This document shows, one piece after another, positions 38,122 to 49,060 of a stretch of DNA of 64,000 nucleotides (positions are counted from its first letter, which is position 1; every line of letters begins with the position of its first letter). The stretch comes from Rhynchopus sp. YZ270_cl-10 (lineage: Eukaryota; Euglenozoa; Diplonemea; Diplonemida; Diplonemidae): positions 1,178,001 to 1,242,000 of the forward strand of contig OZ037833.1 of assembly GCA_964035575.1 (NCBI GenBank), read 5' to 3'. Made by a program: the position numbers and the translations under genes. The notes under the pieces were generated by a model that had not been told where the DNA came from, did no database searches, and worked only from the letters and a program-made list of their open reading frames with translations.

Positions 38122-39112
38122 CCAAAACAAAAAGACCTCTTCGCAGACTTCTTCAAGCTGTACGTGCTTCCTGCACCCAAACACAGCATCCACGTGACGA
38201 CCTCAGGGAACTGATCCGAAAGGTATTCCCCAAGCACTTCGGCAACCTTTCTGACGTAACGCCAACTGTCACATCCGCGATTAAGTCTGCACACAAGAAG
38301 GTCAAGGATAACTTGACAAAAAATGAGCACGAAGCACTTATGGCAGATGGGAGCGATGCGTGGCTCTACCGGTCCAAGAACGGTGCCCCCTGTGTCCTCT
38401 ATGGAATGGATATTCGCAAGGAGCCAACCAACCACATGAAGACTACCTCCGCATACATCCACATTAGGAAGTATGCGAAGACAACTCTCCTTGACGACAT
38501 GGACGTCACCTTCGAGAAGATCAAACAGGAAAGGGAAGATGCGGAAGAGGCTGCAAAAGACAACAAGAAGACGACCACCAAGCCGAATACCGAGTCGAAG
38601 ACCAAGGTGAAGGCCGATACCAAGAGTGCGGTGGCTGCTTTCGTGTACCCGGGCCATGATATGGTTGGGTTCCCTGACCGCGTCGAGATCCGCTTCGACG
38701 CCCCGTTGAATGAAAGGTACATGCAACTGGTCTCCGAAGAAGGAGACCCGAATGCGCCCTCTTTTGCGGGGCGCACGTTCAACATCGCCTGGAGGAGGTG
38801 CGTGGAAGGGGAGGTAGGGGCCGCCTCGCCCCCTTCCGGGTTGTACCGACGCCAGGTTTCCCTCCCCGAAGGGGACTATGCTCGCGATGCCATCACGGTA
38901 TGCCACAGAGAAAGAATAAGAATAACACAATACCAAATATAACCCAGATTGACTCCAACGACGAGAACAGGACCGTGGTGGTCATCCCCCGTGTCATATC
39001 CAGGGCCAAGATCTCCATTGGGGGAAAGAGGAAGAGGGAAGAGGACGGAAGCGGCTTGACGGTAAACCCCTCATCGAACCTCATCGAAGACACCACCAGT
39101 GGTGGAATGTAA
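38074..39112 (+). CDS. Unknown protein of the inserted element
   Basis: The clear coding part is 38313-38897 plus 38948-39112, joined over a 50-nt GT-AG phase-0 intron, and ends at TAA 39112. Upstream, protein-like sequence continues (LRELIRKVFPKHFGNLSDV) back to about 38187. The best ATG (38074) is in another frame, linked by a 23-nt GT-AG segment (38164-38186) that would keep the frame, or by a frameshift. Total about 320 residues. Features: a Lys/Thr-rich hinge (about residues 155-185), a beta-rich middle (FVYPGHDMVGFPDRVEIRF) and a basic stretch GGKRKREED. No transposase or other domain recognised. Confidence 0.6.
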
Positions 39113-39361
39113 AATTCACGGAGAAGAGAAAAACCTATCAAAAAAGTCTACCGCCATCAACAATATGCACCCCCTCCCCCCCCTTTTTTTTTGCAACCCA
39201 CCCCACCCACCCCACCCTAACAATGTAAACCCAAAACGACCCCCTCTTTTGACGATTTTGATTTTACAGCTTTTTAGCTTTTTTCCCTGTGTTACCTTTT
39301 GAACAGGGCATTATATAGGTTTCGGGGGTTTTCGCTGAAACTCGGTCAAAACTCGGTCGAG

Positions 39362-39386
39362 CCCGGGCGCGCTTCGCGCGCCCGGG
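39362..39386. repeat. Perfect GC hairpin with TTC loop
   Basis: CCCGGGCGCGC-TTC-GCGCGCCCGGG, an 11-bp perfect stem. Shorter stems with the TTC/GAA loop recur at 61830, 63008 and 63970 and in the GTACCGTG module (TGGCTTCGCCA). Confidence 0.9.
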
Positions 39387-39540
39387 TCCTCACCTTAGCT
39401 CAAGTTGGGGGCCTCCGGCGGAATGTGAGAATTCCTCGGAGTTCGGCACTTCATTTATATTTGTGCCAGGCACACGTGGTACACGAATTATCAGTAACCT
39501 CAGTACATTCACAAAAGAAACGGCGGTCATGGCACCCAAG

Positions 39541-39742
39541 CGAAGCCACGGTACGCAACATTTCTAAAAAATGTTGACATAAATGTCACTGTCGTTGGTA
39601 ATTATCGTCAGTTTCCGTAAATTTTACTTCCATATTTTGCTGAAACAAAAGTTTCTGGCGAAGCCACGGTACGCAACATTTCAAAAAAATGCGCAGAAGG
39701 GTGGCTGCAAGCTTGCGCCGCAGGCGCACGGTACGCTACTTT
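39541..39742 (-). repeat. GTACCGTG/hairpin modules, three reversed copies
   Basis: GCGAAGCCACGGTACGCAAC at about 39540 and again at about 39659, and CGCCGCAGGCGCACGGTACG at about 39715. Read on the reverse strand, this is the same order and flanking sequence as 63540-63830 and 60940-61130, so it is one repeat family in opposite orientation. Confidence 0.9.
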
Positions 39743-40822
39743 TTTATTTTCGTCGTGCTGCATGCTTCGTTTTCCTTCGGCGTTTGACCAATCGAGTCGC
39801 GTTCTGGCTGTGACGGGGTCACTTTGTTCATGAGGCCATTTCTGGTCACTCTCAGAGGCTCGTGTGAGGTACCAAAGAAAACCGATTTTTTCCCCCAAGA
39901 TTTATCATTTTTTTTTTTTAAATTTGGCCTGACCGAGTTTTAGTTAAGGCTTGCTGTAAACTCGGTCAGGCTGACCGAGTTTTACCCCACTATATAATCC
40001 CCTGCTTTTGAACTTTTGTGTGATTTTTATTGTGTGAAATGCTTGTTTTTTTTATCCGCATCCTTTTTTATTTATTTATCCCTTCCCCCCCCCTAGGGGC
40101 GTCAGCCTAGGGGTTTTTTCTGTCACAAAACCATTTTTTTGAGTTTTAGGTTAAGAAATCCACTAAAATAGTCGTAATTGGCCCCAAAACCACCTCCCGA
40201 TCACAAAAATATGTCAATAAAACCACAGACGACCTTAACAGAGGCTTTGTTACCAAAAAAAATCGGTGTTTTTATGAAAAAACACCCCAAAACCACGTCA
40301 CGCTCGCGTCACGCTATTTACCGATTTTCGGACCCTTTTTGAAACATGGCTCTAAGTTCCACCAAGTCCCTCTAAACACCCCGAAACAGCCTGGGTACCC
40401 CTCGGGATAGGTTCTGGGGTGAAAATATGTGGCTTTGGGGGCTTTTCCGGCCCCCAGAGGCGTCTCAGAGCTATTTGACACACCCAAAAGCTCCATTTTT
40501 TATCAAAAAATGCTTGCTTTTTTACCTTGTCATGAGCATTAACACCCCCAATGAGACCCCCAGAACGTCTCTAAAGTCCAAAAATCACCCCGGAATTGAT
40601 TCCCGGACCTCATAATAGGTGGAGTACCATGTTTTTGGGGTCAAAAATGCGTTGTGGTCCATTGCTGTTCCCCCTGACAATGAGCGACAGAGTAGCGACA
40701 GAATAGAAATATGACCACCTCCAGGAAACCAAAATTTTCAAGACAAACCAAAAAAAATGTGTACTAAGGTGTCTTAACACCCTACACCGCCTGGGTACCC
40801 CTCAGGATAGGTTCTGGGGTGA

Positions 40823-41003
40823 AAATATGTGGTTTTGGGGGCTTTTCCGGCCCCCAAAGACGTCTCAGAGATATTTTTCACACCCCAAAACTGCAGTTTT
40901 ATCCTACATGGGTAAAAGGGGGAGCTAAACTGCAGTTTTTGGGTGTGAAAAATATCTCTGAGACGTCTTTGGGGGCCGGAAAAGCCCCCAAAACCACATA
41001 TTT
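40823..41003. repeat. Perfect-looking 78-bp stem hairpin
   Basis: Arms 40823-40900 and 40926-41003 are inverted copies with almost no mismatch, around a 25-nt loop. Each arm contains GGGGGCTTTTCCGGCCCCC, itself a small inverted repeat. The arm sequence also occurs in diverged form at 40425-40495 and 42125-42215. Confidence 0.92.
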
Positions 41004-41354
41004 CCTTAACACTCTGTGTTAAGGTTTTTAAGGTTGCTTTTGTGGCGTACCCCCCCACCCCTTGGCACCCCCGACGGGGTACCCCAAAAAATGACATTTC
41101 TCGCAGAGGCGCCAAAGTGTAAGATTTTTTCGGCATTGGAAAGATAGGGCCAAAAATCGAGTTCTTACTAAATCAGATCGCTGAGAGATTAGTTTTTAAT
41201 TCCTATTTTCGTGTCGCGAGTTTACGTGTAAAATGCCTTAGGAACCGTGCGTTCCTTCAGGATTCTTAAGGATTCTACAGGGAAAACAGGCGTTTTGGCC
41301 AAAAACACGGTTTTTCAGGCAGGTAACCGGGTTTGCGGCTTGGGAAACGTGCCA

Positions 41355-41760
41355 ACGCGGTGTGAGAACCATGCGTGGGGGTTTGTAACCACTCGTTGCG
41401 TTGGTTGCGTTGCGTTCGTTACGTAGCGTTCGTTGCATACAGATCGCTACGTACACATAGGTTACGTAGTGTTGCATGCGGTTGCATGCGTTGCGTTCGT
41501 TGTGTAGAGATCGTTACGTACAGAGCGCAACGTATGGAGCGGTTGCGTTGCGTTGGTTGTGTTCGGTTGGTTACGTTCGTTGCGTACAGATAGTGACGCA
41601 CGCATCGGTTCCGTTGTGTTGGATGAGATGCGTTGGTTGTGTTCGGTTGGTTACGTTCGTTGCGTTCAGATCGTTGCGCACACATCGGTAGCGTTGTGTT
41701 GGTTGTGTCGTTGACACATGTTCGTGGGAATCTGTTCGTTTCTTTTCAGATCTTTGCATA
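41355..41760. repeat. Degenerate tandem repeat of GTTGCGTTGGTT type
   Basis: Imperfect units of about 85 bp (clearest at 41543-41627 and 41628-41712) are themselves built from CGTTGCGTT and TTCGTTACGT words. No coding role is likely. Confidence 0.75.
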
Positions 41761-43680
41761 CATCAACCACGATCAATAGGGAGTGTTAAGGATTAGCAAA
41801 ACTAAATTTCACCCCAGAACCTATCCTGAGGGGTACCCAGGCGGTGTAGGGTGTTAAGACACCTTAGTACACATTTTTTTTGGTTTGTCTTGAAAATTTT
41901 GGTTTCCTGGAGGTGGTCATATTTCTATTCTGTCGCTACTCTGTCGCTCATTGTCAGGGGGAACAGCAATGGACCACAACGCATTTTTGACCCCAAAAAC
42001 ATGGTACTCCACCTATTATGAGGTCCGGGAATCAATTCCGGGGTGATTTTTGGACTTTAGAGACGTTCTGGGGGTCTCATTGGGGGTGTTAATGCTCATG
42101 ACAAGGTAAAAAAGCAAGCATTTTTTGATAAAAAATGGAGCTTTTGGGTGTGTCAAATAGCTCTGAGACGCCTCTGGGGGCCGGAAAAGCCCCCAAAGCC
42201 ACATATTTTCACCCCAGAACCTATCCCGAGGGGTACCCAGGCTGTTTCGGGGTGTTTAGAGGGACTTGGTGGAACTTAGAGCCATGTTTCAAAAAGGGTC
42301 CGAAAATCGGTAAATAGCGTGACGCGAGCGTGACGTGGTTTTGGGGTGTTTTTTCATAAAAACACCGATTTTTTTTGGTAACAAAGCCTCTGTTAAGGTC
42401 GTCTGTGGTTTTATTGACATATTTTTGTGATCGGGAGGTGGTTTTGGGGCCAATTACGACTATTTTAGTGGATTTCTTAACCTAAAACTCAAAAAAATGG
42501 TTTTGTGACAAGGTTTCTTAAGGATTTCCTTAAGGGCTGACGCCCCTATTCCCCCCCCCCGCTTCATTTTTTGTGCATAGGATTATTTGGGCACCCGAAT
42601 CCCCCCATTATTTTGTATTTTTTTAAGGGGTGGGAAGGTGACAAATGGGCACCTGGGTGGGGATACTAAATTTTTGTGTCCCCAGCACGCAGATCCTTAG
42701 TAAAGTACAGTCAAATGCTATCCCAGGGGGATAGGTTATCCTGAAATAACCTATCCCAGGGGGATAGCATAACCTATCCCCGGGGATAGCATAACCTATC
42801 CCCGGGGATAGGTTATGCTATCCCCTGGGGGATGGCATATGCTATCCCCAAATATGCTATCCCAGCGAACCTATCCCCATACCCCTAGCCACAGTGTGGC
42901 TCATCAAATAGCTATTGATTTGGGGTATGTCGGTAGGATGGAGATCGGGGTGTGCAATCCGAGATGTGATGGTTTTTTTTTTTTTGTGTTATCAAGCATT
43001 GACGAATAGAAATGGAAAACGACGGATGGTGCGTGCCCGCTTTAGCGTATTGTTTTTCCACTAACATCACTCACATTCATCAGTGAAAAACACAAACCTT
43101 TTGCGGTGCGATAAACGAAAAAGTGTTTTCTTTATTTCATTTAACTGTCATATCCTGAAGTCGTTTTCTATTTTTGGTTCTCCAATGATGATGTTCTGTA
43201 CCTTGGTCCTGGTGTCAGAGAGAACCCCGGAACATTACGAAATAAAACAAAAGCAAAAATGAAAAAATAATTACTATCGATTTTAAAGAAGATCAGATAG
43301 CGAGCTTTTCATGTGTACAACTGTAGTTTCATTGTCGGGGGGAGAGAGGGGGTGTTTTTTCTTCTTGTGCTTTCATCCAGGGCTGGCGTTCGTGGGTCAG
43401 CGGGAGGTGCCTGCATCAATCACTTCACTTTCTTCTTCAGTATCGTGTGTTTTTATGTATAATAGAGGGAGCTACAATTTCATGCAATCTCAATTTTGAT
43501 AATTAAAGAAAAACAAAAAAAATAACGCATTCTTTTGAATGCGATACTCGAATATTTTCTTTTCCCCCTTTTTCAAAGATTCTTCTAAAATTCATAAAAC
43601 CCCCTTTTTCAAGCAGTAGCAGGACACGTTCCTGTCTATTACTCAGCCCATTTTCCCCCCCCCTCCCTTCTTTTTTGGGG

Positions 43681-44950
43681 AAGTTTGGGTACATTTAGTG
43701 CACCCTATTATGCCTTCTATTCAGTAGAATAGTTAGTATATGAAATAATTCTTCTTTTTTTAAAGATCTTGTAAAGACACCATATTATTGGGACCCCAAA
43801 ACCGCACAAACACCGTGCATAGCAAATCACTATGCACAACAAAAGTGTGCATTTTTTTTTTGGGAGTTTTGTTCTTTTTAAAAGGTTTCAGGTGAATTAA
43901 GTAGAGCTGAAATTCACCTTACAAACTTTCTCTTCCCCCCTTACTAACAATAAAGCACCTTACGTATCCTTATCCTTATGCAAAGCAAAGGGTTTTTGTC
44001 TAAAAAGGGTTATCAGTGCTGAGCCTTCAATTCTTTTCCCTTCATCTCTTTTGATTGGAAAGAGTGTGAAAATTAATTTTTTATCCTCATATGGTACTCC
44101 AGGAGGGGTCGATATTTTGACAGGTCGTTGACCGATTTCCGAGGGGAAAAAAAGCACCGTCATAGTGTTTTGACACTTCCTCCCCTGGGCGAGATATTTT
44201 GAGTTCCAAGTGGCCAGCTACCTGGCTCACCTAGTAGTGCTGGTTATCATGCAGCACACGATGTTCTCTCAAATGCTCCCCAACAACAACAACAAAATTA
44301 AAAAAAAATCGACAGTGGAGCGTGCACAGGTGGCAACTACACTATTCCAACAATTTTTTACTAAAATTAAAAGAGTTGGCAAAAAAAAAAGTGTAGTGGA
44401 GTTCATCCTCGGGTGTCTACACTAATACAACCAAATTTTCAAAAAAAAAAAGGTATTTTTTGAGTTGGCAAAAAGAAAAAGGTAGTAAGGAGCAAACTGC
44501 CTCAAAGCTCTGTACCAAACACAGCCCCTCCCCCCCAACAGTGCTCCTAAGTCTACTCCAGGTTTACTCAGGGTCTATCCATGTTTGGAGTACACGGCTA
44601 TGGTGTTTAGTATGTTCTTCTTCGCAAAGGCATTTTTTCATGGCTGCAATTTTTCCTTCTAAAATCGCTTTCTGCTATTTTTGACAATTCTAAAAAGATT
44701 GGAGGCAGCGCTGCAGGGCAAACAAAACGGATTGAAAAGAACAGAAGCTTGCTTGTTTTCTTTGAGTACTCAAATAACCACAACAACCGTACTTCAGTTT
44801 AACACATTTTTTCACCTTTTTGTTTTCCCGGCTTTGAGCGCACAAACAAAAGACCCGATCTTTTTTTCAAAAGAGACGTCCAAGTTTGGGTACATTTAGT
44901 GCACCCTATTCTATTATACCTTCTATTCAGTAGAATAGTCAGTATATGAA
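43681..44950 (+). repeat. Pair of 65-bp direct repeats 1.2 kb apart
   Basis: 43681-43745 and 44883-44950 share AAGTTTGGGTACATTTAGTG, CACCCTATT and CTTCTATTCAGTAGAATAG with one small indel. The shared CTATTCAGTAGAATAG is itself palindromic. The 1.14 kb between them has no recognisable mobile-element gene. Confidence 0.75.
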
Positions 44951-45462
44951 ACAAAATAGACGTCCACTCCGAAGAAAAATAGCCCTGAAGGAGATTTTGG
45001 AGCGCCCTCAACCCTTTATTCCCTCTTACATAAAACAGGTATTTGTCTGGTTGCCCACCCGGCCAGAGACAAACTCTGTGAACTTCAAGTTATTTGCTTT
45101 TTTTGAAAACTGGTTTTTTTTTCAAAATATCCTCCCCTGGCTCCTGACCTGCTCCCCCCCCTTTTTTTTGGGGGGTCTTTTCCCCATTATTCCGTTTTGG
45201 TTCTTCGTTCCCTCTCAGACTACCTCTTTCTCCCTCCCATGTGTTCAAGTGAACTATCAAAATAAAAGCTATTTTTTTATTTGAGCAATTGAGTTGAAGC
45301 TTTGTAAGGTACCACGGTGTTTTCATGATGGTCTTACAATCGAGACCTGCGGAAGTCATTTGTGATGGCATTGTTGCCTCTCTTGTGCGCCAATCATATG
45401 CAGCGTAGCTGGGACAAAGAAGTCTCTCCTTCCGCCGTCTGAAATCCTCCCCACTCGTACAC

Positions 45463-45655
45463 AAAGTGGGCTATAGTTCGTTCAGATTTTACCCACGCTA
45501 AATTAGTTATCAAACACACACACACCCACACATTGGGGCCATATTCTGAGCAAGAATTACCCCTACTAGTTATCAAACACACACACCCACACCTCTCAGT
45601 GGGCCATACTCCGTTCAGGTGTTGCCCACTCTAAATCTGTTGCCAAACATACACC
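45463..45655. repeat. About 70-bp tandem repeat (GGGCCATA...CAAACACACAC)
   Basis: Three imperfect units each read GGGC(C/T)ATA-TTC, then CC(C/A)(A/C)CTA, then TT(A/G)(T/C)CAAACA and a CA run. A single reversed copy lies at 51560-51655, where ACTAATAGGGGTAATTCTTG is the complement of 45557-45576 within it. Confidence 0.8.
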
Positions 45656-45805
45656 TTTCCACTCCATCTCCCTCCCCCAATATCCCGCACCCAACAGAGA
45701 AGTCGACAACGCGTTCACACTGGAGTCTTAACGCTCCCACCCCCCCATTGGTTTGACGGCTTTTGCCTCTCTCTTACAATCTAGATTTATTATTATTAGA
45801 CTAAA

Positions 45806-47365
45806 ATGGAGCCTGCCGCGGGGGCACGCTCGAAGCGGAATAAGAAAAAGAAGGCCCGGAAGAAGGCCGCCCCGCTGAAGGATTTGACACCTCCGCCACC
45901 CACACCGCCACCACCACCCAGCACAAACCTGCTCGACGCTGAGGTGGTGTCAGAGTCAGGCTCGCTCTCCCCTTCTCCTATCGCAAAGAAGACCATCCCC
46001 CCAGCACTGAGCAGCCATGCAGGGTTGAAAGCTGTCACATCCCCTCCACGACGGGCGACCATTGTACTGGATGAGTTGATCTCCCCGCCTATGCGCGTTG
46101 TCTCCGATTCCGATGGAGAAAAACGCAAACGCAAGGACACCACCACCACCGTGGACGAGGATCTTGGCGGGCGAAGATTCTCACGAAGCGACAACAGCTC
46201 CCAGGGGTATGAGTCAGGACGGTTTGTGGAGGGGGACCCTTCCATGCGGCGGGTCCGCAGTGCACATGCTATGGAGTACACTACTATGTCTGCCGCAAGC
46301 AGTGAGGAGTCTGCACTGCATTCCTTTACGTATCCTCGCAATATAGGTTTAGAAAGGTTTGAGTACGGAGAGCCGGATACATCTGACGCTTCGCAAGCCA
46401 CCGTACTAAAACGTCCCCTCCTCGCTCGCGACCAGCTTCGTATGCGATCTCTTCGCGACCGTACTCAAGGTCGTATAAAACGCAGTCAATCTACAGGGCA
46501 GCTCCCAGAACGTAGAGTAGCCTTCTTCGCTGCGCCGTATTCAGAGGAGACGCGGACGCTTCTCCGTCAAAGAACGAATTCGCATTTTTTGCCTTCGTCG
46601 CTTCCGTTAAAATCAATTGAAACGCAAAAGAAGCGGGTCATGGCGGTGCGTGTAGTAGGCTTTATGATTCAAATGTTATTGTCAATGGCCGTTATTTATA
46701 CCTCATTTGCGAATATTCAGTTGATCATGTATTGGAATCCGTACGTCAAGGTGACACAGTTTGCAGGCCGCATGCTTTTCCCCTTCATCAACGCTGCCTT
46801 TGGGATTACTGCAGCAGACTACACACTGTGGATGGGGAGCCAGCTTGGGTACTACCGTGCCCTGGGGCGGTTCTCTGGGACGTATAGGAAGTTGATCGAG
46901 CAAAGTAGGGTTCCACAAGGGGATAGTGCAGTGGAGTTTATTCTGAATCAGCTGCATTGGTTGTTCGATTTTTTGTATTTTCCGACCGAGCATTTGGCGC
47001 TGGTGGAGTGGGAGGCTGTTGTCTTCGGGATTAAGAGCAAGCTCTTCTTCGAAAGGATCAACGCAGTAGTGTGGTATTGGCGGCAGGTCTTCATGGTCTG
47101 CCTGCTGCTGTGCTCATTCTATTATGAGTCTCTAGGGCTCGATGCGTTTCCTGCTACAGTCTACTTCATCTCTGTGATAGCAGACCTCTGCTGCGCGTAC
47201 GCCTTCCTCCCGCTTGCAAAGCGCCGTCCACACCACCCCACGGAATACCTCAAATCCTGGTGTGTTACACGTACCTTTACCCTCGGTCTTGGCCTTCACG
47301 GATTTCTCGGAGTTACAGAAGGACTTTGCCAACTCGCGCTTCGATGGGTTTTTACTTATTCATAA
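45806..47365 (+). CDS. Polytopic membrane protein, possibly PEX11-like
   Basis: 519 residues, single exon. The first 270 residues are disordered: a basic start (KRNKKKKARKKAAP), a poly-proline run, Ser-rich phosphorylatable stretches and an Arg-rich region. The rest has four to five hydrophobic segments (about 278-305, 318-335, 412-430, 445-460, 495-510). LGYYRALGRFSGTYRKLIEQ followed by an amphipathic segment and paired membrane helices resembles the Pex11 family, which remodels peroxisome membranes, but the match is weak. Alternative: an unassigned multi-pass membrane protein of the ER. Confidence 0.65.
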   Translation: MEPAAGARSKRNKKKKARKKAAPLKDLTPPPPTPPPPPSTNLLDAEVVSESGSLSPSPIAKKTIPPALSSHAGLKAVTSPPRRATIVLDELISPPMRVVSDSDGEKRKRKDTTTTVDEDLGGRRFSRSDNSSQGYESGRFVEGDPSMRRVRSAHAMEYTTMSAASSEESALHSFTYPRNIGLERFEYGEPDTSDASQATVLKRPLLARDQLRMRSLRDRTQGRIKRSQSTGQLPERRVAFFAAPYSEETRTLLRQRTNSHFLPSSLPLKSIETQKKRVMAVRVVGFMIQMLLSMAVIYTSFANIQLIMYWNPYVKVTQFAGRMLFPFINAAFGITAADYTLWMGSQLGYYRALGRFSGTYRKLIEQSRVPQGDSAVEFILNQLHWLFDFLYFPTEHLALVEWEAVVFGIKSKLFFERINAVVWYWRQVFMVCLLLCSFYYESLGLDAFPATVYFISVIADLCCAYAFLPLAKRRPHHPTEYLKSWCVTRTFTLGLGLHGFLGVTEGLCQLALRWVFTYS

Positions 47366-48194
47366 AGCGAGAAAAGGAGGAGGGAGTAAGAGGGAGAGAA
47401 GAGGGAGCATCGAAGGCTGTCTGTGTTAAATGAACAGAGAGTTTCTTTGTGGTCCTTTTTTCTCCAAATGTTAATCTCAAAAAAAAAAAAAAAAAAATGG
47501 ATGGAGGATTATGCATGGTTTGGGGTACCACCCTGGGGTACATCCCGGTTATTGTACCACACAGTGCGCTGGTCAGAGGATACGTGGTCATTTTACCAGG
47601 TAATATGCTCCTGGTCAGACCTCTGACCCACTGTGCAAGGTAACACTGTTCATAATCGGGCTGTTGTATTTCACGGCAACATTTTTTAGGCTAAGATCAA
47701 ATACGTTATCAGTTCTGATCATCTGACTAAGAGTGCCTTAATATCAACAAGAGGGGATGGAAAGGTGGTGGGGAGAGGGAGAGGGGAGGGGAGGAGGGAA
47801 GGTGTTCAGTTAAGCGTAAGGCGTCTATCGTTTGATTCTAAAACCCTACAGTGTGTGGAAGCCCCCCCCCTTTTTTTTTATGTAAACTCTACGAAATGTA
47901 TTGTAGGACTGCATGATTGGGTGTCCACCCCACGGTACAGCCGGTCATTGTACTAAAGGTACACTGTTTACGAGAGGGCTTTGTATTTCAACCCTACTTT
48001 TTTTTTTTTGTGTTGTACAAATACTAAACACCACCAATAGTCTTTTGACATTGGTATACTAGGAGTATTTCCCTCCCCCCCCGCTTTTTTTAAATCAGTT
48101 TTTTTTCTACTTTACCTCCCCCCGAGGGAGTCAATATTTCCCCGAGTGCCCGCAGGCACCTTCCAGGGCTGCATCTTAATTTTCTCCGGCGCCT

Positions 48195-48275
48195 TTTTTC
48201 ATTATATTTTTTCTCCGCAAAAAAGGGTTTGTTGAGTGGTGTAAAAAGCAGAATTTTTACACACCCTACTTAACC
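48195..48275 (+). repeat. Dispersed repeat shared with 61600-61680
   Basis: CTCCGCAAAAAAGGGTTTGT, then TGAGTG, and after a gap ATTTTTACAC and ACCCTA, match the segment beginning about 61610. In both places an AT-rich stretch of similar order precedes it. Confidence 0.75.
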
Positions 48276-48292
48276 ATTTATTCAAAGTGACT

Positions 48293-48335
48293 ACGCACGA
48301 GAGGCTTAGTATCATCTTATAAAACTTTTCTTTCA
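48293..48335 (+). repeat. Intergenic 45-nt motif, copy 5
   Basis: CAAAGTGACTACGCACGAGA then GGCTTAGTATCATC and TTATAAAAC with a T-rich tail. Confidence 0.75.
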
Positions 48336-49011
48336 AAATGACCCACCGTTGCAACAGACCCTGCTTCTGGAAGACGTATTGATTTTTTATACCGTCAATG
48401 ACACATAACATAGTGGGAGCGTTCTTCCTATCCTGCCGTTGCGTCATTCTCACGCCACGCGTCTGCCCACAGAAGGCCTTTTTGTTTTTTTATATACTTC
48501 AAGAGGTACGTGTCGTTTGTGCACAGAGAGACACATGCATATCAAGGATTTTTTTTCTTCTCGCACTCCTTGACACATCATTAATACTAAAGGCCCTTCC
48601 TGTGAGGCAATGTGTAGGGTGGGAATGGTCTTTTTTTTCTTTGTTCTTTCATCCGAGGCTGGCATAAGATCAATTGGAGCTAGGAGGTTGCCTCAATAGT
48701 CACCATTTCCCCCTTTATTTCGTCGGCATCCTTGTTGTTCGTACGTTCTATCACACGCCCTCCACATTACCAAAGGGACTGGACAGCCTTTTTTTTTTTG
48801 CCAAACCCTGTTAGATATTTAGAAAGTCCCATATTGTGTATCATGCATTAGAAGGCATGGTTATCTTTTCAAACCTTTGTTTTATGTTTTTTACGTTTTT
48901 TTACCAAATACACCAAACGTTCTATTGCAAGACGTACGTACGCACACGCGGTCCTCTTGCAAATGATTTCTTTTTCTTTTTCTTTTTTTTTTTTTTTTGA
49001 TAAAGGAGCCT

Positions 49012-49060
49012 AAACACCGTTGAGGCTTAGGTTCATCTTATAAACTTTTTTTTTTTTTTT
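49012..49060 (+). repeat. Intergenic 45-nt motif, copy 6
   Basis: AAAGGAGCCTAAACACCGTT then GAGGCTTAGGTTCATC, TTATAAAC and a T run of about 19. Confidence 0.75.

Larger units (their letters stand above)
37717..40093. mobile_element. 2.4-kb insertion carrying a gene and a long hairpin
   Basis: The right arm of the surrounding palindrome runs unbroken through the corresponding point, so this is an insertion and the right arm shows the empty site. Its ends are short inverted repeats: AAAAGGGATAAATAA at left, and TTATTTATTTATCCCTT followed by a C run at right. It holds an intron-containing gene (38074-39112), a hairpin with arms of about 58 nt (37971-38121), a GC hairpin at 39362-39386, inverted copies of the GTACCGTG module (39541-39742) and CTGACCGAGTTTT repeats at 39930-39985. 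Family not identified. Confidence 0.75.
40094..42548. mobile_element. Inner element with about 750-bp inverted arms
   Basis: Left arm 40094 to about 40825 and right arm about 41805-42548 are near-identical inverted repeats starting TAGGGGCGTCAGCC. The ends match the diverged MITE at 24211-25253. The 980-bp centre holds a second palindrome (40823-41003) and a degenerate tandem repeat (41355-41760). No transposase is supported, so this copy is non-autonomous. Confidence 0.85.
37418..42896. mobile_element. Outer inverted-repeat element, nested composite
   Basis: Left terminus 37418-37716 and right terminus about 42551-42896 are near-identical inverted repeats of about 300 bp, starting CACTGTGGCTAGGGGTATGG. 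The outer part of each arm is packed with GGATAGGTTATGCTATCC palindromes. The CACTG start recalls CACTA-type transposons, but I see no clear 3-bp target duplication (TTG against TGG). Between the arms lie another inverted-repeat element (40094-42548) and a 2.4-kb insertion (37717-40093). Confidence 0.85.
42897..45805. other. Intergenic region, repeats only
   Basis: 2.9 kb without a supported gene. Notable are a 65-bp direct repeat (43681-43745 and 44883-44950), a distant relative of the 45-nt motif at 43889-43932, and a three-copy tandem repeat at 45463-45655. Confidence 0.5.

Noticed and set aside
37418-42896. CACTA-family assignment from the CACTG end
   Set aside because: No 3-bp target duplication and no transposase of that family are visible, so it is left as an unclassified inverted-repeat element.
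43681-44950. Solo LTR element bounded by the 65-bp direct repeats
   Set aside because: The repeats are too short for LTRs, lack TG...CA ends and enclose no recognisable element genes.
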